Assembly: GCA_033809015.1 (NCBI GenBank)
Contig: JAPXMM010000092.1
Coordinates: 1 to 10,231, forward strand
Reading direction: 5' to 3'
Origin: DTU049 sp033809015
GTDB lineage: Bacteria; Bacteroidota; Bacteroidia; Bacteroidales; DTU049
Length of the DNA stretch: 10,231 nt
Shown one piece after another: positions 7,587 through 10,231 of this stretch; the stretch's first letter is position 1; every line of letters starts with the position of its first letter. The notes below the pieces were generated by a model. That model was not told where the DNA came from and did not search any database. It saw nothing but the letters and a program-made list of their open reading frames with translations. Position numbers and translations under genes: made by a program.

Positions 7587-7826
7587 TTACTTTTGAATGT
7601 GCTGATTGATATAATCAATAGCTTCACCTACAGTAGTGATTTTTTCAGCATCTTCGTCAGGAATACTTAGATTAAATTCTTTTTCAAATTCCATAATTAA
7701 TTCTACAGTATCTAGAGAATCTGCTCCCATATCATTAGTAAAACTTGCTTCTGGAATTACTTCATTTTCATTAACTCCTAATTTGTCTACGATGATAGCT
7801 TTTACTTTTTCTTCAATTTGACTCAT
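7587..7826 (-). CDS. acpP: Acyl carrier protein
   Basis: A 79-residue acidic four-helix protein that carries growing acyl chains on a 4'-phosphopantetheine arm. The attachment site is Ser37 in GADSLDTVELIMEFEKEF, the canonical ACP motif at the start of helix II. The N-terminal helix begins with IEEKVKAIIVDKLG, and the protein ends with TTVGEAIDYINQHIQK, as is usual. It heads the acpP-fabF-rnc unit and supplies both FabF and the LpxD-type acyltransferase elsewhere in the window. It starts at ATG with an A/T-only leader just before it and no Shine-Dalgarno sequence. A TAATTTTG box lies 28 bases upstream. Confidence 0.98.
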   Translation of the reverse strand: MSQIEEKVKAIIVDKLGVNENEVIPEASFTNDMGADSLDTVELIMEFEKEFNLSIPDEDAEKITTVGEAIDYINQHIQK

Positions 7827-7854
7827 AGTTTTATTTTTTTAAAATTTGGTTTGG

Positions 7855-7890
7855 CAAAATTATATAATTTTTTTTAAATGAAAAATCAAA
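7855..7890 (-). promoter_or_regulatory. Probable promoter of acpP-fabF-rnc (Bacteroidota type)
   Basis: On the minus strand TAATTTTG (7855-7862) matches TAnnTTTG, and a TTTG (7887-7890) lies upstream. The spacer is 24 bases, longer than the usual 19-20, so the -33 match may be chance. The start codon of acpP follows 28 bases after the box. Confidence 0.45.
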
Positions 7891-8148
7891 ATAATTTTTT
7901 TACAAAAATCTATTTTATAATTAAAAAAATTATATTTTAATAGAGTTTTATTTAAATATAATAGGTTTTTAAGTAATAAATGTTATGTAATATTTATTAG
8001 CTACCCTCTAAATTTTTATTATTTCTATTATAATTTATGAGAATTAATTATTATTAAGTTCAAAAAAAGTCACATATCTTAGGGGATTTAATAAAATTGA
8101 TTTTTAATAAATTCCTACATAAATAAGTAATAAAATAAAAATATTTTA

Positions 8149-8187
8149 AAATAATACTTGAAAAGTTAATCCTTTTTAGTATTATTT
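8149..8187 (-). terminator. Hairpin downstream of secA, possible terminator
   Basis: AAATAATACT (8149-8158) pairs perfectly with AGTATTATTT (8178-8187). After a small internal loop (TG against T), AAAAG (8161-8165) pairs with CTTTT (8172-8176) around a 6-base loop. On the minus strand it lies 60 bases past the secA stop and is followed by a T-rich run (TAAAATATTTTTATTTTATT). The stem is mostly A-T, so it may be weak, and such repeats are easier to find by chance in 13% GC DNA. Its 15 pairs make chance less likely. Confidence 0.4.
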
Positions 8188-8247
8188 ATAATAATTTAAA
8201 TAAGCTTAAAAATTAGATTAAGCAATATATACAATTACTACTTAATA

Positions 8248-10231
8248 TTAATTAGTTCTGCCGTGGCATTGTTTATATTTTTTACCACTACCACAAGGGC
8301 AAGGATCATTACGGCCAACTTTTTGAGATTTGAAAGGTTCATTAGCTACAGCTACTTCAGAAGGATTATTATATTCTTGATGTTTTTGTGCCGCTTGTGA
8401 AGTCCCTACGGGAGTGTTATAATCTCTACCTGTTTTATAATTTCTTGTTTTGGCAGTACGTTTCCCCTGGTCTGTTTCTTGCAGTTGCTCTTCTGCCATA
8501 GGTATTCTACCAATGCTGAGAGCTCTTACTACCTCAAAATATATTTTATTAAGTAATTGATCAAAAAGCTGAGCGCCTTCGATTTTGTAAATTAATAATG
8601 GATCTTTTTGCTCATAAACTGCGGCATTTACGCTTTGTTTGAGGTCATCCATTTCTCTTAAATGGTCCATCCAAGCTTTGTCAATAATAGAAAAGGTAAC
8701 AAATTGTTCAATACTTTTCATTAATTCGAGGCCTTTAGTTTGATATGATTTTTTAAGAGGGGCAATTATAGTAAATTGATTTTTGCCATCGGAATAAGGA
8801 ACAGCAACATTTTCATAACGTTTACTAGCATTTTCATAAATTTCTTTAATCAAAGGATAAGTTTTTTCAGCATAGAAATGACGTTTATCATTATAAGTAT
8901 TATAAGCGGTCTCAAATAATTCATTAGATAGATTAGAAACCCTATCAGACAAGAAACGTTTCTCATCAAAAGGTACCTCAATGCCAAAAGTTTGTAAACA
9001 AGCCATGCTCAAAGAAGCAAAATCATTATGATCCTGATAAACCTCTACTAAATCATTAGCAACTTTTTTAAACATTTGTACTATATCGGCATCTAATTTT
9101 TCGCCATATAAAGCATTCCTACGCATATCATAAATGATAGTTCTCTGATAATTCATCACATCGTCATATTCTAGTAGACGTTTACGAATAGAGAAATTAT
9201 TTTCTTCTACTTTTCTTTGAGCACGTTCGATAGATCTTGTAATCATAGGGTGCTGAATAACTTCACCTTCTTTATAGCCAATTCTATCGAGTACTTTTAT
9301 CATTCTATCACTACCAAAAAGGCGCATAAGATCATCTTCGAGAGAAACAAAAAATTGACTTGTACCTGGATCTCCTTGACGGCCAGCACGTCCACGCAAC
9401 TGTCTATCTACACGACGAGATTCATGACGTTCTGTACCGATGATTGCTAAGCCACCCAACTCTCGTACGCCAGGTCCTAATTTAATATCAGTACCACGAC
9501 CAGCCATATTAGTAGCTATAGTCACACTTCCCGAGAGACCAGCATTAGCTACTATTTCTGCTTCACGTTGATGTTGTTTAGCATTTAAGACATTATGTTT
9601 TATTTTCCTTAGAGTCAACATTTTACTAAGTAACTCGGAAGTTTCTACAGAAGTAGTACCTATCAATACAGGTCTACCTTTTTGCACCAAATTAACTACT
9701 TCATTAATAACTGCATTATATTTTTCTCGTTTAGTACGATAGACTAAATCTTCAGCATCTACACGTATACAAGGTTTATTAGTAGGTATCACAACTACAT
9801 CTAATTTATAGATATCCCAAAATTCAGCAGCTTCAGTTTCTGCAGTACCTGTCATACCTGCAAGTTTTTTATACATTCTAAAATAATTTTGCAGAGTAAT
9901 AGTAGCATAAGTTTGAGTAGCAGCCTCTACTTTCACATTTTCTTTTGCTTCAATAGCTTCGTGCAAACCATCAGAATATCTACGACCTTCTAATATACGA
10001 CCAGTTTGTTCATCGACGATTTTAACTTTGTTATCTAAAACTACATATTCTACATCTTTATCGAATAAAGTATATGCTCTGAGTAGTTGATGCATAGTAT
10101 GAATACGATCACTTTTGATAGCAAAATCTTCTAATAATTCATTCTTTTTTTCTTGTTTTTCTTTAGGATCAATATTACTATTTTCTAATTCAGCTAATTC
10201 ACTACCGATGTCTGGGATAATAAAAAATTTA
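8248..10231 (-). CDS. secA: Protein translocase ATPase SecA, C-terminal 661 residues (N-terminus beyond the right edge)
   Basis: SecA is the ATP-driven motor that pushes preproteins through SecYEG. The frame is open to the window edge: 45 codons before the Met at 10095 read as SecA (KFFIIPDIGS ...), so that Met is internal and the gene is cut by the window. Numbered from that Met: LAGMTGTAETEA (78-89) in the motor, TNMAGRGTDIKLG (195-207) and RQLRGRAGRQGDPG (231-244) of the second nucleotide-binding domain, EYDDVMNYQR (309-318) of the scaffold region, and AWMDHLREMDDLKQSV (474-489) of the helical scaffold. A polar linker (about 535-590) leads to the zinc-binding tail Cys599-x-Cys601-x8-Cys610-His611, the SecB/phospholipid-contact motif. 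The Walker A motif and the preprotein-binding insertion are off-window. Bacteroidota SecA is commonly about 1100 residues, so roughly 440 are missing here. Confidence 0.98.
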   Translation of the reverse strand, partial: KFFIIPDIGSELAELENSNIDPKEKQEKKNELLEDFAIKSDRIHTMHQLLRAYTLFDKDVEYVVLDNKVKIVDEQTGRILEGRRYSDGLHEAIEAKENVKVEAATQTYATITLQNYFRMYKKLAGMTGTAETEAAEFWDIYKLDVVVIPTNKPCIRVDAEDLVYRTKREKYNAVINEVVNLVQKGRPVLIGTTSVETSELLSKMLTLRKIKHNVLNAKQHQREAEIVANAGLSGSVTIATNMAGRGTDIKLGPGVRELGGLAIIGTERHESRRVDRQLRGRAGRQGDPGTSQFFVSLEDDLMRLFGSDRMIKVLDRIGYKEGEVIQHPMITRSIERAQRKVEENNFSIRKRLLEYDDVMNYQRTIIYDMRRNALYGEKLDADIVQMFKKVANDLVEVYQDHNDFASLSMACLQTFGIEVPFDEKRFLSDRVSNLSNELFETAYNTYNDKRHFYAEKTYPLIKEIYENASKRYENVAVPYSDGKNQFTIIAPLKKSYQTKGLELMKSIEQFVTFSIIDKAWMDHLREMDDLKQSVNAAVYEQKDPLLIYKIEGAQLFDQLLNKIYFEVVRALSIGRIPMAEEQLQETDQGKRTAKTRNYKTGRDYNTPVGTSQAAQKHQEYNNPSEVAVANEPFKSQKVGRNDPCPCGSGKKYKQCHGRTN

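Larger units (their letters stand above)
7827..8247. other. 421-base non-coding gap between secA and acpP, about 13% GC
   Basis: No credible gene is visible on either strand; the longest frame noted is a 20-codon AT-driven one (7878-7940, plus strand). The gap holds the acpP promoter (7855-7890) and a 15-bp hairpin (8149-8187). Two small islands of higher GC stand out: CTACCCTCTA (8001-8010) and TCACATATCTTAGGGG (8070-8085). Counting bases gives 55 G or C in 421. I saw no tRNA, rRNA, riboswitch or CRISPR-like pattern. It may simply be decayed spacer. Confidence 0.7.

Noticed and set aside
7878..7940. 20-codon plus-strand frame in the secA-acpP gap
   Set aside because: Composed almost only of AT codons (Lys, Asn, Ile, Phe), expected by chance at 13% GC, and it overlaps the acpP promoter region.
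7974..7999. TAATAAAT ... ATTTATTA inverted repeat
   Set aside because: Eight A-T pairs around a 10-base spacer are likely by chance in DNA this AT-rich, and no function is suggested by position.
10093..10095. ATG at 10095 as the start of secA
   Set aside because: The frame stays open with SecA-like sequence to the window edge, and the N-terminal motor domain would be missing.

Overview
The window is AT-rich bacterial chromosome with every recognisable gene on the minus strand. Gene content and order point to the phylum Bacteroidota. The order acpP-fabF-rnc is typical of it. So are ffh next to folD, and efp followed by an extra LpxD-type acyltransferase. No start has a convincing Shine-Dalgarno sequence. 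Four transcription-unit heads carry the same 8-mer, TAATTTTG, which fits the Bacteroidota -7 promoter element TAnnTTTG. The very low GC (about 13% in the large intergenic gap, visibly low in recF and rnc) would suit a host-associated or otherwise genome-reduced member. The sequence alone does not prove that, and an insertion sequence is present.

Layout, reading the minus strand from right to left. (1) The C-terminal part of secA (8248 to the right edge); its N-terminal part lies outside. (2) A 421-base non-coding gap with one good hairpin (8149-8187) and the acpP promoter. (3) acpP-fabF-rnc, a tight operon for fatty-acid synthesis plus RNase III, with 12-base and 2-base gaps; rnc starts with TTG. 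(4) A promoter at 5504-5535, then ffh-folD-recF: ffh and folD overlap by 4 bases, and recF follows 57 bases later. (5) A promoter at 2083-2113, then efp and an LpxD-family acyltransferase 15 bases apart. (6) At the left edge, the N-terminal 111 codons of a zinc-ribbon transposase, probably of the IS1595 group. Its element may end near base 441, only 36 bases past the lpxD stop.

The genes are housekeeping: protein export and targeting (SecA, Ffh), lipid and lipid A synthesis (AcpP, FabF, LpxD), one-carbon metabolism (FolD), DNA repair (RecF), RNA processing (RNase III) and translation (EF-P). I found no new defence, toxin, phage or biosynthetic system. The points worth a second look are the repeated promoter word, the insertion element and its possible end, the isolated position of the LpxD gene, an Asn at a metal-ligand position in RNase III, and the extremely AT-rich gap next to secA.
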